Source: Limnephilus marmoratus
Lineage: Eukaryota > Arthropoda > Insecta > Trichoptera > Limnephilidae
Direction of reading: 5' to 3'
Assembly: GCA_917880885.1 (NCBI GenBank)
Contig: OU862908.1
Coordinates: forward strand, 57,805,819-57,869,818
Length of the DNA: 64,000 nucleotides
The translations under genes and the position numbers were made by a program. This document shows, piece after piece, positions 63,989 through 64,000 of the stretch; position 1 is the stretch's first letter; each line of letters starts with the position of its first letter. The notes beneath the pieces were generated by a model that was not told the origin of the DNA, did no database searches, and saw nothing but the letters and a program-made list of their open reading frames with translations.

Positions 63989-64000
63989 AATTCAAAGTGG
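63989..64000 (+). CDS. Possible start of the last Rnd-type GTPase exon, cut by the window edge
   Basis: A T-rich stretch ending TATATTTCAG gives a good acceptor 12 bases before the edge. In the required phase 0 the 12 bases read N-S-K-W. The previous exon ends before the tail of the protein, so an exon is needed near here. Only four codons are visible and such tails are poorly conserved, so this could equally be a chance AG in intron. Confidence 0.35.

Overview
This window looks like the inside of one large insect gene. Four exons on the + strand (5642-5729, 23953-24062, 32869-33003, 54253-54402), and perhaps a fifth that runs off the right edge (63989-64000), join in frame into about 160 residues of a Rho-family small GTPase. 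Its motifs (WDTSG followed by T-P in place of the catalytic Gln, GCRSDL instead of the usual NKxD, and a TSAK box) fit the atypical Rnd group best. The P-loop exon lies left of the window and the C-terminal tail lies at or beyond the right edge. Every other base is intron: introns of about 18.2, 8.8, 21.2 and 9.6 kb plus part of an upstream one. No other host gene, rRNA, functional tRNA or CRISPR array was found.

AT-rich introns with consensus splice sites, TTAGG arrays, an LTR promoter with an arthropod-style TCAGT initiator, and the mix of transposons point to an insect. The order cannot be fixed from sequence alone.

The introns are packed with transposable elements, many nested. Intron 1 (5730-23952) holds a tRNA-derived SINE, a DNA element containing a 5'-truncated R2/R4-type LINE with a restriction-like endonuclease domain, a fold-back element with TTAGG repeats in its arms, several Helitrons, a 713-bp TTAA-flanked element and an RTE-like LINE relic. 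Intron 2 (24063-32868) holds a second SINE family split by a LINE, fold-backs with hammerhead-like cores (Penelope-like) and a LINE reverse-transcriptase fragment.

Intron 3 (33004-54252) holds a 14-bp minisatellite split by a hAT-like MITE, LINE and SINE copies, a Helitron with a pogo-like insertion, a solo LTR, and the standout element: a Gypsy-type LTR retrotransposon (42896-47088). Its 277-bp LTRs look identical. Its ORF keeps gag, protease and integrase-like parts but has lost the reverse transcriptase/RNase H core, with 24-residue tandem repeats in its place. Its first integrase Asp is changed to Asn, and a 197-bp TTAA-flanked MITE interrupts gag. A large nested palindrome and a Harbinger-like element follow.

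Intron 4 (54403-63988) holds LINE relics, a SINE cluster inside a fold-back, a Helitron containing a LINE, another fold-back, and a second 713-bp TTAA element ending 60 bp before the putative last exon.
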